Origin: Achromobacter spanius
GTDB lineage: Bacteria; Pseudomonadota; Gammaproteobacteria; Burkholderiales; Burkholderiaceae_B
Length of the DNA: 64,000 nt
Direction of reading: 5' to 3'
NCBI RefSeq assembly: GCF_002812705.1
Contig: NZ_CP025030.1
Location: 4,402,001 to 4,466,000 of the forward strand
The notes below the pieces were generated by a model that was not told where the DNA came from, ran no database searches, and saw only the letters and a list, made by a program, of their open reading frames with translations. The number at the start of each line of letters is the position of its first letter. Position 1 is the stretch's first letter. Made by a program: the position numbers and the translations under genes. Below are positions 1-10,280 of this stretch, piece by piece.

Positions 1-659
1 GGAATGGCCAAGCCAGCGGCAGCCACAACGATAGCATCGAACGGCGCCACGCCGGGCAGGCCCAAAGTGCCATCGCCATAGATCAGGCGGATGCGCGTGG
101 TCAGCCGCAAGGCGCGCAGATGCTCGCGCGCCAGCTCGTAAAGACCACGGATACGTTCGATGGAATGCACTTCACGCACAAACTGCGCCAGCACCGCCGC
201 CTGGTAGCCGCAGCCCGCTCCGACTTCCAGCACGCGCGTCGGCGTCCGGTCCTCGCACGCTGCCGCGATCATGCGCGCAACCACCCAAGGCTGCGAGATG
301 GTTTGTGAATGCCCGATGGGAAGCGCCGCATCTTCGTAGGCACGGCTGGCCAGGGCTTCATCCACGAACAAGTGGCGTGGCACGGCGGCCATGGCGTTCA
401 GCACGCGCTCGTCGCTGATGCCCTGCCCTCGCAGCCGCTGCACCATGGCCTGGCGCAAACGGTCGGAGTTCAGCCCAAGATTGTTGCCCGAGGCCGGCGC
501 GGGAGCCTGCGCCTGGCGAGGCAAAGTGGCCGCGGAAATGCGGGTGTTGCTGTTGGTGGCGGTAACGCCGGGGCTGAGCCGGCCTGAGTCGTAGCGGACC
601 GGGCTGGGACGCCCGGGCACCGCCTGCGACACATCGGGTTGACTTACGCGTTTGCGCAT
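1..659 (-). CDS. pcm: Protein-L-isoaspartate O-methyltransferase, partial (C-terminus beyond window)
   Basis: Repairs isoaspartyl residues in aged cytosolic proteins using S-adenosylmethionine. The minus-strand frame reads through [19 protein letters not shown], then [16 protein letters not shown], the family signature [17 protein letters not shown], and the SAM-binding motif [16 protein letters not shown], and runs off the left edge in [10 protein letters not shown]. The chosen ATG at 659 gives [12 protein letters not shown] and overlaps the end of surE by 16 bases; a GTG at 632 is the alternative. An N-terminal extension of about 60 residues precedes the catalytic domain, as in other beta-proteobacterial Pcm proteins. 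The surE-pcm order is a classic stress-survival operon, usually followed by nlpD and rpoS. Confidence 0.93.
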   Translation of the reverse strand, partial: MRKRVSQPDVSQAVPGRPSPVRYDSGRLSPGVTATNSNTRISAATLPRQAQAPAPASGNNLGLNSDRLRQAMVQRLRGQGISDERVLNAMAAVPRHLFVDEALASRAYEDAALPIGHSQTISQPWVVARMIAAACEDRTPTRVLEVGAGCGYQAAVLAQFVREVHSIERIRGLYELAREHLRALRLTTRIRLIYGDGTLGLPGVAPFDAIVVAAAGLAI

Positions 660-1402
660 AACGGTTCTGCCCAAGTTCGGATTTCGTCCAGTTGACTGTG
701 CTGGGTCAGGTCCAGCCGCAAGGGCGTCACCGATACCGAGCCCTGCTCCACCGCATGGAAATCCGTACCCGGCGTGGCATCGGCGGCCAAGCCTACCGGG
801 CCGATCCAATACACCGTGTCGCCATAGGGAGTGGTGGTGCGCACGACGGGCTGCGACGGATGGCGCTTGCCGAGCCGCGTGACGGCAAAGCCGTGCAGGT
901 CTTCAAAGCGTCGGTTGGGAATGTTCACGTTCAGCAGCACCGGCGCGGCCAGGGGTTGCGCCAGATGGCGTTCCACCACCAGCCGGGCAGCGCGCGCAGC
1001 GGAATCGATGTGCTCCCAGCCCTTCTCGGCCAAGGAAAAGGCAATGGCCGGGATGCCGAACAGATAGCCTTCGCTGGCTGCCGCGACGGTGCCCGAATAC
1101 AGCGTGTCGTCGCCCATGTTGGCGCCGTTGTTGATGCCGGACACGACCAGGTCCGGCCGGGCGTCCATCAAGCCCGTGAGCGCCACGTGTACGCAATCGG
1201 AGGGGGTGCCGTTGACGGCGATGAAGCCATTCGAGGCGGTGCGAACCGTCAAGGGGCGGTTCAGCGTCAGGGAATTGGAGGCGCCGCTGTGGTTGGTCTC
1301 GGGCGCGACGACGGTGAGATCGCCCAAGCCTTGCAGCGCCGCGACAAGCGCTTCCAGCCCGGGGGCCGAGTAACCATCATCGTTCGAAACCAGAATTCGC
1401 AT
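644..1402 (-). CDS. surE: 5'/3'-nucleotidase SurE
   Basis: Metal-dependent survival-protein phosphatase that dephosphorylates nucleoside monophosphates in the cytosol. The 252-residue product begins [20 protein letters not shown]8, D9, S39 (in [11 protein letters not shown]) and the asparagines of [10 protein letters not shown] (residues 88-97) are the expected metal ligands. The open frame continues upstream to about 2284, but that part is antisense to plsY and lacks SurE similarity, so the ATG at 1402 is the start. It overlaps pcm by 16 bases, which supports translational coupling. Confidence 0.97.
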   Translation of the reverse strand: MRILVSNDDGYSAPGLEALVAALQGLGDLTVVAPETNHSGASNSLTLNRPLTVRTASNGFIAVNGTPSDCVHVALTGLMDARPDLVVSGINNGANMGDDTLYSGTVAAASEGYLFGIPAIAFSLAEKGWEHIDSAARAARLVVERHLAQPLAAPVLLNVNIPNRRFEDLHGFAVTRLGKRHPSQPVVRTTTPYGDTVYWIGPVGLAADATPGTDFHAVEQGSVSVTPLRLDLTQHSQLDEIRTWAEPLCANA

Positions 1403-1594
1403 TGTGCATCCGAAAGAAAATAAAACGTGCGTGGACGTGTCGGATTGTACCGTCCGCCGCCGCGCCCCGTATGACCGCGTATGCCGCTGGGGCGGGAACG
1501 CCACGCTCGATAACCCGTACCCAGGGGCCTCGCGCGGCGCGGTAGAATCCGCAGCCATTACGACAACAACCGACAACAACGGACTCCCTACCCC

Positions 1595-2236
1595 ATGGCG
1601 ATTACCGAACCCTCCCTGGCGTTCACTGCTGCGCTCGTCCTGCTGGCCTACCTGATCGGCTCCGTGCCCTTTGCCGTGGTCGTCAGCAAGCTGATGGGGC
1701 TGCAGGACCCCCGTAGCTACGGGTCCAAGAACCCCGGCGCCACCAACGTGCTGCGCACCGGCAACAAGACTGCCGCCGCGCTGACCTTGCTGGGCGACGC
1801 CGCCAAGGGATGGTTCGCGATCTGGCTGGCCGAACGACTGGCCCCGGGCATCGCCCCAGCCGGCTTGGCGCTGGTGGCGCTGGCCGCTTTCGTCGGCCAT
1901 CTGTACCCGGTTTTCCTGCGCTTCAAGGGCGGCAAGGGCGTGGCGACCGCGCTGGGCGTACTGGTGGCGATCCAGCCTTGGCTGGCCGTGGCCACCGCCG
2001 CCACCTGGCTGATCATCGCCGTGTTTTTCCGCTATTCGTCCCTGGCATCGCTGGTGGCGGCGTTCTTTGCGCCGGTCTACTACGTCTTTGGCTCGGGGCT
2101 GGCGTGGCACGCAAAGCCGGCGCTGGGCGTGGCCCTGGCGGTGATCGGCGTGCTGCTGTTCTACCGTCACCGCGCCAACATCGCGCGCCTGGTGCAAGGC
2201 ACGGAAAGCAAGATCGGCGGCGGCAAGAAGAAATAA
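1595..2236 (+). CDS. plsY: Glycerol-3-phosphate acyltransferase PlsY
   Basis: Inner-membrane enzyme that transfers acyl from acyl-phosphate to glycerol-3-phosphate, the first step of phospholipid synthesis. The 213-residue product has about five hydrophobic segments and the family motifs [15 protein letters not shown] (about residues 47-61) and FKGGKGVAT (about 110-118). The first segment, [16 protein letters not shown], is also typical. It is divergent from surE across a 192-base gap and convergent with tsaD 40 bases downstream. I see no strong terminator between plsY and tsaD. Confidence 0.95.
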   Translation: MAITEPSLAFTAALVLLAYLIGSVPFAVVVSKLMGLQDPRSYGSKNPGATNVLRTGNKTAAALTLLGDAAKGWFAIWLAERLAPGIAPAGLALVALAAFVGHLYPVFLRFKGGKGVATALGVLVAIQPWLAVATAATWLIIAVFFRYSSLASLVAAFFAPVYYVFGSGLAWHAKPALGVALAVIGVLLFYRHRANIARLVQGTESKIGGGKKK

Positions 2237-2276
2237 TTCCGTCTTGCCGGCAGGTGGAGCGAGAAACGGGAACGGA

Positions 2277-3308
2277 TCAGGCAATATCCGCCAGATCCCA
2301 ACGCGGTTTCACCGTAAAGCTGTGCGCATCCGCGTCCAGCGTCACCAGCCCCGCCTTGACGCGCTCGGCCGCCGCGAAGGCGATCATCGCGCCGTTATCG
2401 GTACATAGCTCCAGCGGCGGAAAATAAGCCTGCGCGCGCAATGGCTTGAGCGCCGCGGCCAGCTTGGCGCGCAGCAACTGGTTGGCGCCCACGCCACCCG
2501 CCACCACCAGACGGCGCAGCCCGGTCTGCTTGAGCGCCTTGATGGCCTTGGCCGCCAACACATCGACGATTGCCCCTTGCGTGGCCGCCGCCAGGTCCGC
2601 GCGGGTCTGATCGTCCAGCCCGCCTTCCTTTTCAGCCGCCTTGACGCGCGTCAGCACGGCGGTCTTCAGGCCGCTGAAGCTGAAATCCAGGTCGCCGCTA
2701 TGCAGCATGGGGCGCGGCAAATCAAAACGGGTCGCGTCGCCCTGCCCCGCCAGCTTGGCCAGCGCCGGGCCGCCGGGATAACCCAGCCCCATCAGCTTGG
2801 CCGACTTGTCGAAGGCTTCACCCGCGGCGTCATCCAGCGTTTCGCCCAGCAGTTCGTAGCGGCCCACGCCATCCACGCGCATCAGTTGCGTGTGGCCGCC
2901 TGACACCAGCAGCGCCACGAACGGGAAGTCGGGGCGCGGGTCCGCCAGCATCGGCGACAGCAGATGGCCTTCCAGGTGATGGATGCCTATGGCGGGCAGA
3001 TGGCGCGACCACGCAAACGACTGCGCGACGCTGGCGCCCACCAGCAAGGCGCCTGCCAAACCGGGCCCCGCTGTGTAGGCAACGGCGCCAATGTCCGACA
3101 TTTGCAGGCCGGCGTCTTGCAGCACCTGGCGGGTCAAGGGCACGACGCGGCGGATATGGTCGCGCGACGCGAGTTCCGGCACCACGCCACCATATTCCTG
3201 GTGCATGGCGATTTGGGTGTGCAGCGCGTGCGCCAGCAGACCACGTTCCGTACAGACGGCTGCGACACCGGTTTCGTCGCAGGAGCTTTCAAAGCCGAGG
3301 ATAATCAT
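2277..3308 (-). CDS. tsaD: tRNA N6-adenosine threonylcarbamoyltransferase TsaD
   Basis: Catalytic subunit for t6A37 modification of tRNAs that read ANN codons; works with TsaB, TsaC and TsaE. The 343-residue product starts [16 protein letters not shown] at the ATG at 3308; the frame extends to 3368 but those residues precede the conserved start. Metal ligands H111 and H115 lie in GIHHLEGH, followed by SGGHTQL and the ATPase-type motif [13 protein letters not shown]. The C-terminal [11 protein letters not shown] motif is intact. Divergent from the purine permease gene. Confidence 0.97.
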   Translation of the reverse strand: MIILGFESSCDETGVAAVCTERGLLAHALHTQIAMHQEYGGVVPELASRDHIRRVVPLTRQVLQDAGLQMSDIGAVAYTAGPGLAGALLVGASVAQSFAWSRHLPAIGIHHLEGHLLSPMLADPRPDFPFVALLVSGGHTQLMRVDGVGRYELLGETLDDAAGEAFDKSAKLMGLGYPGGPALAKLAGQGDATRFDLPRPMLHSGDLDFSFSGLKTAVLTRVKAAEKEGGLDDQTRADLAAATQGAIVDVLAAKAIKALKQTGLRRLVVAGGVGANQLLRAKLAAALKPLRAQAYFPPLELCTDNGAMIAFAAAERVKAGLVTLDADAHSFTVKPRWDLADIA

Positions 3309-3419
3309 GGCGGCAGAGTTTACAACTGATGCGAAAATACGCCTGTTTTGAAATCGCGCGGCGCCCATCGGCCACCGCCTACAACAACCTACAAGCCTGC
3401 AAACACACTGGGGACTGGA

Positions 3420-4712
3420 ATGCTGGAGAAGTTATTCAAGCTGCGTGAACACGGCACCACGGCGCGCACCGAAATCGTGGCTGGCCTGACGACGTTCCTG
3501 ACGATGTCATACATCATCTTCGTCAACCCGGACATTCTTTCGTCCACCGGCATGGACCGCGACGCCGTCTTCGTGGCCACCTGCCTGGCGGCCGCGCTGG
3601 GCTCGCTGGTGATGGCGCTGGTGGCCAACTGGCCGATCGGCATGGCGCCCGGCATGGGCCTGAATGCGTTCTTCGCCTTCACCGTCGTCAAGACCATGGG
3701 CTACACCTGGGAGCAGGCGCTGGGCGCCGTGTTCATCTCGGGCGTGATCTTCTTGATATTGACGATATCGGGCATCCGCGTGTGGCTCGTCAAAGGCATA
3801 CCGCATTCCCTGCGCAGCGCCATCGCGGCGGGCATCGGGCTGTTCCTGGCCATTATCGCGCTGTCCAGCGCGGGCATCGTGGTTGCCCATCCGGCCACCA
3901 AGGTTTCCCTGGGCGACCTGACCACCCATGGCCCGTTGTTCGCCATCCTGGGCTTTTTCATCATCGCCTCGCTGGACGCATTGCGGGTGCGCGGCGCCAT
4001 CCTGATCGGCATCATCGTCGTCACCGTGTTGTCGATGGCGCTGGGCTACAACGAATTCAAGGGCATTTTTTCGGCCCCGCCCAGCCTGGCCCCCACCTTC
4101 CTGAAGCTGGACATCCTGGGCGCGCTGCACAGCGGTTTCGTGCATGTGATCCTGGTGTTCGTGCTGGTTGAAGTGTTCGACGCCACCGGCACGCTGGTCG
4201 GCGTGGCCAAGCGCGCCGGCCTGGTACCGGAAGGCCGCCCCAACCGCCTGGGTCGCGCGCTGTTCGCCGACAGCACGGCCATCGTCGCAGGTTCCGCGCT
4301 GGGCACCAGCAGCACCACGGCGTTCGTGGAAAGCGCCTCGGGCGTGCAGGCCGGCGGGCGCACCGGCATGACCGCCCTGGTGGTGGCGCTGCTGTTCCTG
4401 GCCGCACTGTTCATCTCGCCCTTGGCCGGCGCCGTGCCCGCCTACGCCACCGCCCCGGCCCTGCTCTATGTGGCCGGCCTGATGATGCGCGAACTGATCG
4501 ACATCGACTGGAACGAAGTCACCGAGGCCACGCCGGCCGCGCTGACGGCGCTGGTCATGCCCTTCACGTATTCCATCGCCAACGGCATCGCCTTCGGCTT
4601 CATCAGCTACGTGGTGTTGAAAACCGCCACCGGCAAGGTCCGGGACGTGCATCCGGCCACCTGGCTGGTCGCCGTGCTGTTCGTGATCCGGTACGCATTT
4701 TTCCCTGAATAG
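3420..4712 (+). CDS. NCS2 family purine permease (AzgA/GhxP/PbuG type)
   Basis: Predicted proton-coupled importer of purine bases (adenine, guanine or hypoxanthine) in the inner membrane. The 430-residue product has 12-14 hydrophobic segments and the AzgA-type N-terminus [32 protein letters not shown], and the signature [37 protein letters not shown] (here quoted in part: [14 protein letters not shown]) is the conserved central motif. The ATG at 3420 follows GGGGACTGGA; an upstream in-frame ATG at 3348 would add an unlikely Pro/Thr-rich leader. Substrate cannot be set from sequence alone. A strong terminator follows. Confidence 0.92.
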   Translation: MLEKLFKLREHGTTARTEIVAGLTTFLTMSYIIFVNPDILSSTGMDRDAVFVATCLAAALGSLVMALVANWPIGMAPGMGLNAFFAFTVVKTMGYTWEQALGAVFISGVIFLILTISGIRVWLVKGIPHSLRSAIAAGIGLFLAIIALSSAGIVVAHPATKVSLGDLTTHGPLFAILGFFIIASLDALRVRGAILIGIIVVTVLSMALGYNEFKGIFSAPPSLAPTFLKLDILGALHSGFVHVILVFVLVEVFDATGTLVGVAKRAGLVPEGRPNRLGRALFADSTAIVAGSALGTSSTTAFVESASGVQAGGRTGMTALVVALLFLAALFISPLAGAVPAYATAPALLYVAGLMMRELIDIDWNEVTEATPAALTALVMPFTYSIANGIAFGFISYVVLKTATGKVRDVHPATWLVAVLFVIRYAFFPE

Positions 4713-4739
4713 CCTGGGGTAGAAGTCAGCATTCAGTCA

Positions 4740-4768
4740 GCCGCCCGGCGTTGCCGTGGCGGCTTTTT
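4740..4768 (+). terminator. Rho-independent terminator after the purine permease
   Basis: A GCCGCC/GGCGGC stem (4740-4745 with 4758-4763), with an inner CGGC/GCCG extension, is followed by five T residues. It ends at the stop codon of the opposite-strand MATE gene, so it separates two convergent units. Confidence 0.85.
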
Positions 4769-6027
4769 CAATTGCCGCCACGCGCAGCGCCCAGTTCCTT
4801 TCGCGTTCGGTCCACCACGGCGTAGAGCAATACAGCGGCTGCGAGCACTGCCGCAACGACATTGCCGATCAGCAAGCCCTTGAACACGGGCTGAATCGCC
4901 AATGGATCAAACCAGCCTATGGATAAAGGGACACCCACCACAATCAGCGCAAGCCGGAGCAATGGCGGACCCGCCCTCCAATCAAGCAATCTGAGCAACG
5001 TAATGAACAACATTGCCAATCCGTCGAACGCCACCACCCAGATCGCAAGAAGAAAAATGCTGAGCAATTCCAGCGAAACCTGCCCCAGATAAAGCCAGGA
5101 AAGCAGAGGAGACGCGACATACAGGATTGCCCCGCTTGCGACGACATAAGAAAGGCCAAAAACCGCGAGGCCCTTCAAATCAGTGAGGATCCGATGCGGT
5201 AGCGCAGAGGCGACATTGGCCACGGCGCGCGTCATCCCGATATAGATGACAGAGGCAATGTTCAAGAAATTTATCCCGATAGCGAGCAGCGCCACCAAGC
5301 CTTCGTTGCCCCGTGCACTGGCGTACGCAAACAAAAACGACATGCCGCCGGTAAAAATCAGCCCCACAAGCGCCTCGGATCGACCGTAGCTGAACAGGTC
5401 CTTCCATTCAATCCGGTCGAAAACCGGGGCAATGGAAATTCGATAGGTCGCCACACAGCCGTAGATCACACATGCCACCAGCAGTAGTCTGACCACCGTT
5501 GTAGCAACGGCCACCGCCACGGCTGGAGAAAACAGGCCAACGTTGATCAAAAGCAGGTCAAGCACCGCGTTCGCAACGGCTGCCCCGACAGTCAACCTGA
5601 ACACCCAGCCCGCCCCTCCTGACGCTTCGATCATCGCGCATAGCGCCATGTAGATCGTGGTGGGGGCGATACCTACCGCCAGCGCGTAATAACTATCGCG
5701 TGCGTTCTCCGACATCTCCACAAAAAAAGCCATGGCGATCGACATCAGGAAAAGCAAGACGCCCGCGAGCAGCGCATAGCCAACAATCGACCCCCCGATG
5801 GTTTTCGAGTGCGGCTTTCGCAAATTAAAAGCAATGTTCACGCCCACCGTCAGGCCTAGCGCAAGCACGATATAGATCTGCGAAAACTGGACCGCCAACG
5901 CAAAGTCGGCCGTCTCGCTTAAAGAAAACCTGCCCAGGATCATTAGATCCAGCGACACCATCGAAAGAGCGACCAAACGGGATCCCGAGATAGTCACGGA
6001 TTGGCGGATAACCTCCCAATAGTTCAC
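4768..6027 (-). CDS. MATE-family multidrug/flippase-type transporter
   Basis: Predicted 12-helix inner-membrane antiporter or flippase. The frame opens at 6099, but a GTG at 6027 (VNYWEVIRQSVTIS) has an AAGGAG ribosome site five bases upstream (6033-6038), so I prefer it; product about 419 residues, slightly short for MATE (about 450). Early helices contain SGSRLVALSMVSLDLMILGRF and a second repeat begins near YGRSEALVGLIFTGG, matching the two-bundle MATE layout. Base composition is visibly lower in GC (some 60-base blocks near 47 percent) than all neighbours, suggesting horizontal gain. Substrate unknown. Confidence 0.8.
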   Translation of the reverse strand: MNYWEVIRQSVTISGSRLVALSMVSLDLMILGRFSLSETADFALAVQFSQIYIVLALGLTVGVNIAFNLRKPHSKTIGGSIVGYALLAGVLLFLMSIAMAFFVEMSENARDSYYALAVGIAPTTIYMALCAMIEASGGAGWVFRLTVGAAVANAVLDLLLINVGLFSPAVAVAVATTVVRLLLVACVIYGCVATYRISIAPVFDRIEWKDLFSYGRSEALVGLIFTGGMSFLFAYASARGNEGLVALLAIGINFLNIASVIYIGMTRAVANVASALPHRILTDLKGLAVFGLSYVVASGAILYVASPLLSWLYLGQVSLELLSIFLLAIWVVAFDGLAMLFITLLRLLDWRAGPPLLRLALIVVGVPLSIGWFDPLAIQPVFKGLLIGNVVAAVLAAAVLLYAVVDRTRKELGAARGGN

Positions 6028-6145
6028 TCCTGCTCCTTGCAAATCGGCGTCAAAGGGCCAGCCTGCCTCGCCTGCCAAGAAACCTAGCACAAGGGTCAAA
6101 CGAACAATGGGCCGTTCCGAAAATTCTGATTTTTACGATTGAGCT

Positions 6146-6160
6146 CACCCAATTTGGGTG
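6146..6160. promoter_or_regulatory. Perfect palindrome, candidate operator
   Basis: CACCCAA-T-TTGGGTG is a perfect 7-bp inverted repeat around one base, in the gap between the divergent MATE and luciferase-like genes. The position fits a repressor or activator site, but no regulator gene is adjacent. Confidence 0.4.
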
Positions 6161-6337
6161 CAAATAGCCGCCGAGCCGCCGCCCCGGTTACAACCCGCCC
6201 GGCCATAAGGTTGCTGCCTGCCCCGGTTGAATTCGCCGATACACTCCCCATGTATCCCGTATGGAGTTCACCTTGCGCCTTACTCGCCTTATCCCCGCGT
6301 TGCCGTCCTGTCCTGCCTTGAACGAGGGGATGTCCGC

Positions 6338-7360
6338 ATGAGCGCCCTTGCCCGCATTCCGTTTTCCGTCCTGGACCTGGCCCCGATTGTTCAGGGCCGC
6401 GATGCCGCCGACGCTTTCCGCAATACCGTGGCGGTCGCCCAGCATGTTGAACGGCTTGGCTACAAGCGCTTCTGGCTGGCTGAGCACCACAACATCAATG
6501 GCGTGGCGTCCAGTGCCACCGCCGTGTTGATCGGCCACGTGGCCAGCCAGACACGCACGCTGCGCGTGGGCTCAGGCGGCATCATGTTGCCGAACCATGC
6601 GCCGCTGATCATCGCCGAGCAATTTGGCACGCTGGAAACCCTGTACCCCGGCCGTATCGACCTGGGCCTGGGCCGTGCGCCTGGCAGCGATGGCGCAACG
6701 CAGCACGCGCTGCGCCGGGGCCCGCGCAGTGGGCTGGAGTTTCCGGCGCTGGTTGAAGAATTGCGTGGTTTCCTGGCGGCTTCCCGGCCGGGCCAGCCCG
6801 TGCGCGCCATCCCCGGCGAGGGGCTGGACATTCCGATCTGGCTGTTGGGATCCAGCGATTTCAGCGCGCGCCTGGCCGCGGAACTGGGCCTGCCGTTTTC
6901 TTTCGCGGGGCATTTCTCGCCGGAAGGCATGGCCGCGATGCGGCTGTACCGGCACTTGTTCAAACCGTCGGAGACGCTGTCGCGCCCTTACGCGATGATC
7001 GGCGTGCCGGTGGTGGCGGCCGAATCCGACGAAGCCGCCCAGCGCCAATCGACCACGCAGCAGCTGAAATTCCTGTCGCTGGTGCGGGGCCACCGCCTGC
7101 AATTGCAGCCGCCGGTGGACAACATGGACGGCTTATGGAACGAATGGGAGCGTGAGGCGGTCAATCAAAGACTGAGCGCTTCCATCGTGGGCGGGCCAGA
7201 CACCGTGAAGCGGCGGCTGGAAGCCCTGGTGGCCGAAACCGAGGCCGATGAAGTCATGATCGTGTCCGACTTTTTCGACATCGCCGATCGCCTGCGCTCT
7301 TTTGAGATCGTCGCGTCCTTGAAGAACGATGCGGGTGTCTCTACAAAAACCGCGGTCTAA
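6338..7360 (+). CDS. LLM class flavin-dependent oxidoreductase (bacterial luciferase-like)
   Basis: Predicted FMN-dependent monooxygenase with a TIM-barrel fold. The 340-residue product starts [17 protein letters not shown], and has [40 protein letters not shown] and [17 protein letters not shown], the hallmarks of the MsnO8/YhbW-like group. The ATG at 6338 has a GAGGGGA ribosome site 7 bases upstream; the frame is open from 6227. Substrate cannot be inferred. Thioredoxin follows 173 bases downstream on the same strand, probably as a separate unit. Confidence 0.9.
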   Translation: MSALARIPFSVLDLAPIVQGRDAADAFRNTVAVAQHVERLGYKRFWLAEHHNINGVASSATAVLIGHVASQTRTLRVGSGGIMLPNHAPLIIAEQFGTLETLYPGRIDLGLGRAPGSDGATQHALRRGPRSGLEFPALVEELRGFLAASRPGQPVRAIPGEGLDIPIWLLGSSDFSARLAAELGLPFSFAGHFSPEGMAAMRLYRHLFKPSETLSRPYAMIGVPVVAAESDEAAQRQSTTQQLKFLSLVRGHRLQLQPPVDNMDGLWNEWEREAVNQRLSASIVGGPDTVKRRLEALVAETEADEVMIVSDFFDIADRLRSFEIVASLKNDAGVSTKTAV

Positions 7361-7533
7361 GCACCGCTGACTGCGCTCTCCACAGCGCCAACCATTGCGA
7401 CGTGGCCATTGCCCGCTCTACTATTGCCCCAGAGCGCGTGGCACATGAAGCGTCGCCTAATCAGGCCGGGGCTGGCACACCCCGGGTCCCCGATACCGCC
7501 TTTTTGCGCCGCGCTCCGCGGCAAGGATCCAAA

Positions 7534-7908
7534 ATGAGTATTGTTGAACTCACCAAAGAAAGCTTCCAGGAAGCCATTACGCCTGACGGTACCCTGATCG
7601 TTGACTTCTGGGCTCCGTGGTGCGGCCCGTGCCGTGGCTTTGCTCCCGTTTTTGAGCAAGCCGCGACCGAGCACACCGACGTCACGTTCGCCAAGGTGAA
7701 CACCGACGTCGAGCAGGAATTGGCCGGCGCGCTGGGAATTCGTTCGATTCCCACGCTGATGGTCTTCCGTGAGAAGGTCCTGCTGTTCTCGCAACCCGGC
7801 GCGCTGTCGGGCGGGCAGTTGAATGAGCTGCTTGCCAAGATCAAGGAAGTGGACATGGAAAAGGTCCACCAGGAAATCGCAGCGGCGCAAGACAGCCAGA
7901 ACGCGTAA
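7534..7908 (+). CDS. Thioredoxin family protein
   Basis: Cytosolic thiol-disulfide reductase of 124 residues. The active site is WAPWCGPCRG with C30 and C33, and the cis-proline loop is RSIPTLMVF (P73). The core is followed by a charged C-terminal tail of about 15 residues (EKVHQEIAAAQDSQNA) not found in classical TrxA. The ATG at 7534 follows AAGGA at a spacing of 6; no signal peptide, so not a periplasmic DsbE type. A strong terminator sits 17 bases after the stop. Confidence 0.93.
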   Translation: MSIVELTKESFQEAITPDGTLIVDFWAPWCGPCRGFAPVFEQAATEHTDVTFAKVNTDVEQELAGALGIRSIPTLMVFREKVLLFSQPGALSGGQLNELLAKIKEVDMEKVHQEIAAAQDSQNA

Positions 7909-7924
7909 GTGCGTAAACAGACAA

Positions 7925-7956
7925 GGGCCCGGTTCGCTAAGATCCGGGCCCTTTTT
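7925..7956 (+). terminator. Rho-independent terminator after thioredoxin
   Basis: An 8-bp perfect stem GGGCCCGG/CCGGGCCC (7925-7932 and 7944-7951) with an 11-base loop is followed by TTTTT. Confidence 0.92.
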
Positions 7957-8055
7957 CAATGCAGATGTGGGGCCGTGTTCGTAATCGACCATGCCGCCAC
8001 CGCCCCTATCGTCGGCCCGGCGCCCTCGCCGTGGCCGTCACCATCATCACGTACG

Positions 8056-8643
8056 CTATGACAGCACTTCCCAGGCCGAGCGCCCGCGTGTGATGTTGGC
8101 GACGGTGACCTCCAGGTCACTGACCACGGTGCGCGGCGCCACGAAACAGAGCGCCACGCCGTCTTCGTTGAAGTCTTCCTGCTGCACCACCGCGCCCGCC
8201 TGCGCCAAGCGCGACTTCAGCAGCGCAAGTTCCGCAAAACCGCAGGTGCAGCGGACGGTGGCCAGGTCCACGATTTCGCTGCGCTGGCCCAGCCGCAGGC
8301 AATTCGCCGCGCAGCCGCCATACGCCCGCACCAAGCCGCCCGCGCCCAATTTGATGCCGCCATACCAGCGCACCACCAGCACGGCCACGCGGTCCATGTC
8401 CTGGCCCTCGATCGCTTGCAGGATCGGTCGGCCAGCCGTACCGCCGGGCTCGCCATCGTCGTTGAATCGGTATTCCTGCCCGATGCGATAGGCCCAGCAG
8501 TTGTGGGTGGCTTCGGGGTCACCGCGCTCGGCGAAGAATCGCATCGCCTCGTCCACGGTGGCAACCGGGGCGGCATGCGCAACAAAGCGGCTTTTCTTGA
8601 TGTCTTCCTGATACGAGCAAGGAGCGGTCAACGTGTGCGTCAT
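8056..8643 (-). CDS. yigZ: IMPACT/YigZ family protein
   Basis: A conserved protein of unknown biochemical role related to yeast YIH1/IMPACT, a translation-linked regulator. The product (about 195 residues from ATG 8643; an ATG at 8652 adds MPG) shows the N-terminal UPF0029 signature KKSRFVAHAAPV and the block DDGEPGGTAGRPIL, VVRWYGGIKLGAGGLVRAYG. The C-terminal half (from about residue 130) matches the EF-G domain IV-like fold of YigZ. No ribosome site is clear at either start. It follows the amino-acid-type binding-protein gene's end region as a separate unit. Confidence 0.9.
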   Translation of the reverse strand: MTHTLTAPCSYQEDIKKSRFVAHAAPVATVDEAMRFFAERGDPEATHNCWAYRIGQEYRFNDDGEPGGTAGRPILQAIEGQDMDRVAVLVVRWYGGIKLGAGGLVRAYGGCAANCLRLGQRSEIVDLATVRCTCGFAELALLKSRLAQAGAVVQQEDFNEDGVALCFVAPRTVVSDLEVTVANITRGRSAWEVLS

Positions 8644-8677
8644 GCCCGGCATTGTAAGTGCTGGGCCGCACCCACCC

Positions 8678-9502
8678 CTAGCCGTGGCAGTCAGGCACTT
8701 CCTGGTCCAGGTAGACGTCGAAGGCCACGTCGCGCGCCCACTTCGCCGTCATTGCCTTCCAGGCGCCGGACTGGTTCCACGCCTTCATTTCGCTTGCCAG
8801 CCACGCGCGGCCAGCGGTGTCCGCGGCCGGCAACAGCCATACGCGCTCGCGCGGCGCGCCGTCTGGTTCAAGCGTGGCGGAGAACTTCTTCCATTCGGGA
8901 AAGCGCACCAGCGGCTCCCAGACGGCGTCGTCCACCAGGCCGACATCGCAAGCGCCTTCTCGCACCGCGACCAATGCATCGGACGGCACGCGATAGGTGC
9001 GCACCACGGCGCCCCAGCTTTCGGCCAGCGCGCGGGTGTCGCTTGCGGCCTCGGCCATGCAGACGCTGCGGCCGCGCACATCAGCCGGTTTGCGCAGGGT
9101 GGTGTCGCTGCGGATCACGGCTTTGGGGCGTGTACGGTAGCCGGTGGGCTGCACCGCCACCCCAGATGGCGGGGCGCTGGCTTGGTCCGCCAGCACCACA
9201 TCCACCTCGCCCGCAGCCAAGCGGGCCCCGGCCTCGTCCGCCGGCACCTGCTGCAAACGTACCGGCAAGCCCAGGCTCAGACCAAGCTTTTCGGCCATGT
9301 TGGCGTCCAGCCCGTGGGGGGTGCGTATCTTTGCCCCCGCAACGGGCAGCGGCGCCAGATACGGCACGCCCACCACCAATTCGCCGCGCGCCTTCGCGGC
9401 TGCAAAACCCGTGGGTTGCTGCGCGTGCGCGGCACCCGCGCCGGCAAGCAGCAGGCCAGCAGTCAAAGCGAACAGAAGGGTCAGGCGCCGGGTCATGGCC
9501 AT
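8678..9502 (-). CDS. Periplasmic solute-binding protein, family 3 type
   Basis: Secreted binding protein of about 274 residues with signal peptide MTRRLTLLFALTAGLLLAGA and cleavage likely after AHA. The mature part, GELVVGVPYLAPLPV and GLDANMAEKLGLSLGLPV, has the family 3 (amino-acid-type) architecture, with EVDVVLAD in the hinge region and ACDVGLVDDAV in lobe two. It is the last gene of an ABC operon whose main binding protein is of the unrelated NMT1/SsuA type, so the two may serve one transporter or this one may act as an accessory. Two start codons, 9502 and 9496, are possible. Confidence 0.8.
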   Translation of the reverse strand: MAMTRRLTLLFALTAGLLLAGAGAAHAQQPTGFAAAKARGELVVGVPYLAPLPVAGAKIRTPHGLDANMAEKLGLSLGLPVRLQQVPADEAGARLAAGEVDVVLADQASAPPSGVAVQPTGYRTRPKAVIRSDTTLRKPADVRGRSVCMAEAASDTRALAESWGAVVRTYRVPSDALVAVREGACDVGLVDDAVWEPLVRFPEWKKFSATLEPDGAPRERVWLLPAADTAGRAWLASEMKAWNQSGAWKAMTAKWARDVAFDVYLDQEVPDCHG

Positions 9503-9506
9503 GGGC

Positions 9507-10280
9507 TTATACGTACTGGTAGCGCAACAAGCGATGCTTGAGGTTTTCAAGCACGAACTGGTCGATCAAGGCGGCCAGCACGGCGATGACGAGGATGTTG
9601 GTCATCACGCCCGTCATGTCCGCGATCTCGCCCGAATACGCCAGAGACCGGCCCAGCCCTTTGCCGAAGCCGATCAGCATCTCGGCGGAGATCAGCGCGC
9701 GCCAGGCGTTGCCGAAGGCAAGCTGTGCGCCCGTGATCAGTTCGGGCATGACGGCGGGCAGGTACACGCGCTTGACCAGGCCCCATCGCGTGGCACCCAT
9801 GACGCGCGCCGCCGACACGTGCACGCGCTGCACGGATTCGGTGGCGTTCATGACACTGAGCGCGGCCGGGAAGAACGCCGACAGCGCCACCACCACGATG
9901 ATGGGCGTATTGCCAAAGCCCATCACGATCAGGAACAGCGGCACCCAGGCGATGGATGGAATCGACTGCAGGATGACGATGGCGCTGCGCAGCACTTCGC
10001 GAAAGAAGAACAGCACCGCCGCCACCAGCCCAAAACCGATGCCCGCCAACAGCGCCAGGCTGTAACCCGCCCCCAGCCGGCCCAAGGTACCCATCAGGCT
10101 TTGATGGAACGATTGCTTGCCCAGGTCCTCGAACAGGCGTTCGACCACCGCCGGCACGCCCGGCATCAGGAAATCAGGCAGGACAAACGCCGCCGATTGC
10201 CACAACAGAAGAATGAAAAGGACACCCAAAACGCCCGCAAGATGCTTGCGGGCGCCGGTCACACGGGTAGACGAGCTCAA
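9507..10280 (-). CDS. ABC transporter permease (SsuC/TauC/NrtB type)
   Basis: Inner-membrane subunit of a sulfonate/nitrate/taurine-like importer. The 257-residue product has about six hydrophobic segments and the binding-protein-dependent transport signature in the cytoplasmic loop (ARVMGATRWGLVKRVYLPAVMPELITGAQ; key residues E-A-A-like A, G, and P). SIPSIAWVPLFLIVMGFG is typical of SsuC relatives. It overlaps the upstream binding protein gene by four bases and is followed after four bases by the second binding protein, so one operon. Confidence 0.9.
   Translation of the reverse strand: MSSSTRVTGARKHLAGVLGVLFILLLWQSAAFVLPDFLMPGVPAVVERLFEDLGKQSFHQSLMGTLGRLGAGYSLALLAGIGFGLVAAVLFFFREVLRSAIVILQSIPSIAWVPLFLIVMGFGNTPIIVVVALSAFFPAALSVMNATESVQRVHVSAARVMGATRWGLVKRVYLPAVMPELITGAQLAFGNAWRALISAEMLIGFGKGLGRSLAYSGEIADMTGVMTNILVIAVLAALIDQFVLENLKHRLLRYQYV

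Noticed and set aside
1403..2284. Upstream extension of the surE frame
   Set aside because: The residues before [10 protein letters not shown] are antisense to plsY and not SurE-like.
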